A stretch of 64,000 nucleotides of DNA, taken from Cognatundibacterium griseum. Lineage in GTDB: Bacteria > Pseudomonadota > Gammaproteobacteria > Burkholderiales > Burkholderiaceae_D. Positions 63,117 to 64,000 of this stretch are shown here, one piece after another. The translations under genes were made by a program, and so were the position numbers. Where the stretch lies: positions 124,001 through 188,000 of the forward strand of contig NZ_JACOGC010000005.1 in assembly GCF_014284195.1 (NCBI RefSeq), written 5' to 3'. The number at the start of each line of letters is the position of its first letter. The stretch's first letter is position 1. The notes under the pieces were generated by a model. It worked only from the letters and a program-made list of their open reading frames with translations. It was not told the origin of the DNA and searched no databases.

Positions 63117-64000
63117 ATGTGGTTTCGACATGTACTTTCCTCCATTCGCAGCCGAATCACACTTCGCCTGGCGATTATTGCCGCTGTTATATTTGGACTT
63201 ATGGTACCGTCCGCCATTTTGGTACCTTATCATCTGCATACAATCGAACAAGCAGCACGGGTTCGCAACGCAGAAGACCATAACCGGCTGGTTGAGATTT
63301 TATCGGTCATCCTGAGTGAGCCGCTGTGGCAAATCACGCCTGAAATTGCCAATATTTCAAGCGAAGTGGTTTACTCTGACCCTCGTGTTGCCACGATAGA
63401 AGTCATTACCTTACCGGATCGCAAAGAATTCATCAAAAACGACACCCGGCGCGCAACGCAAAAAGGCCCATTCACCAGCATGACGCGTGAAATACGGCAC
63501 GGCGGACAGATCATCGGCGAGGTAAAACTGACGTTAGCCGAAGACCTGCTGCAAGAAAGTCTCCGGTCTGATTTCCGACGCTACGTGACAACAGCTGTCT
63601 TGTCGCTGTTGCTGGCCGTTATTTTTATTTTGCTGGTGCTGCAATGGCGGCTGGTCAGGCCAGTCAGGTTGCTGATGGATGAATCGGACAGGCTGGCCAA
63701 CGGCGAATTAAACGACCCGATCGCCTTAAACCGGGAAGATGAACTGGGACATCTGGCAAATAGTCTGGAAGCCACACGGCAGGCGCTAAAGCGCTCATTT
63801 GGCGAGCTGGAAATTAAAAACCAGCAATTACTGGAATATTCCAGCACACTGGAATCCAAAGTACGGCAAAGAACCCAGGAGCTGGAGTTCGTTAACCACA
63901 ACCTGGAAGCCGCATTGCACAATGTGAATACGGCGCAGGCCGAATTAGCCAGAGTTGAACGCATGGCGGCACTGGGCTCCATGGTGGCAGGCGTTGCTCA
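63117..64000 (+). CDS. sensor histidine kinase, N-terminal part
   Basis: About 295 residues are readable before the window edge. The ATG at 63117 has agga 7 bases upstream (63111 is closer and less likely). The N-terminal membrane helix (about 15-38) is followed by a periplasmic sensor domain (about 40-155: AARVRNAEDHNRLVEILSVI), a second membrane helix (about 160-180), a HAMP domain (RLVRPVRLLMDESDRLANGE), a coiled coil (about 220-275) and the beginning of the phospho-acceptor H box (ERMAALGSMVAGVAH). It is therefore a membrane kinase of a two-component system. Partner and signal unknown. Confidence 0.88.
   Translation, partial: MWFRHVLSSIRSRITLRLAIIAAVIFGLMVPSAILVPYHLHTIEQAARVRNAEDHNRLVEILSVILSEPLWQITPEIANISSEVVYSDPRVATIEVITLPDRKEFIKNDTRRATQKGPFTSMTREIRHGGQIIGEVKLTLAEDLLQESLRSDFRRYVTTAVLSLLLAVIFILLVLQWRLVRPVRLLMDESDRLANGELNDPIALNREDELGHLANSLEATRQALKRSFGELEIKNQQLLEYSSTLESKVRQRTQELEFVNHNLEAALHNVNTAQAELARVERMAALGSMVAGVA

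Noticed and set aside
1-64000. Search for CRISPR arrays, IS elements, prophage genes, toxin-antitoxin or defence systems
   Set aside because: No regularly spaced repeats, transposase, integrase or phage structural frames were seen.

Overview
The window looks like a chromosomal segment of a betaproteobacterium (Burkholderiales, most likely an Oxalobacteraceae-type organism). The reasons are moderate GC, the surE-pcm-nlpD-rpoS and dnaX-ybaB-recR blocks, a complete isc operon ending in iscX, a RibB protein carrying a degenerate RibA domain, and a small 4.5S-type SRP RNA. This is inferred from gene content and protein style; no database search was possible. No rRNA, tRNA, IS element, prophage or CRISPR array was seen.

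Layout. 1-3419 (minus): rpoS (its 3' end lies outside the window), nlpD, pcm, surE. 3527-4507 (plus): a zinc-free quinone oxidoreductase. 4616-5839 (minus): an HD-GYP protein. 5972-17790 (minus): one tightly packed type II secretion operon in the order gspG-H-I-J-K-L-M-N-D-E-F-C, followed by a uracil-DNA-glycosylase-like gene. 18012-20772 (minus): a Tat-exported molybdopterin oxidoreductase large subunit, a DUF1289 protein and a small hypothetical. 20895-21494: marC. 21527-26380 (minus): a 45-residue membrane protein, a CaiB-type CoA transferase, recR, ybaB, dnaX. 26406-28819: a divergent tetR/aidB pair. 28895-32314 (minus): a K+ channel, a Cache-domain protein, SRP RNA and ubiD. 32554-33714: a strongly structured leader followed by a lytic transglycosylase gene. 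33824-38345 (minus): an aminotransferase, nusB, ribH, ribBA and a PhzF protein.

The second half holds mostly amino-acid metabolism. 38720-41562: a DUF1272 protein, an EamA transporter and thrC. 41670-45165 (minus): an FdhF/YdeP molybdoenzyme, a small winged-helix-like protein and fdhD, all overlapping. 45205-49536: an XRE-cupin regulator divergent from kbl, an SDR-type threonine dehydrogenase and sdaA, i.e. threonine and serine breakdown. 49568-52634: a prolyl-oligopeptidase-like pseudoenzyme and two small exported repeat proteins. 52688-56058: an AsnC-type regulator divergent from a lysine-dehydrogenase-like protein and a family-7 aldehyde dehydrogenase, a probable lysine degradation unit. 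56312-57172: a periplasmic binding-like protein. 57198-62924: iscR-iscS-iscU-iscA-hscB-hscA-fdx-iscX with a clear sigma-70 promoter. 63117-end: the start of a sensor histidine kinase.

Most of the window is housekeeping. The least explained parts are the multi-hairpin leader at 32554-32775, the G/C-tract palindromes at 17981-18000 and 38444-38464, the 16-C run at 38533-38548, the catalytically altered UDG-like and prolyl-oligopeptidase-like proteins, and several short genes (20524-20772, 21527-21664, 51891-52205, 52308-52634).
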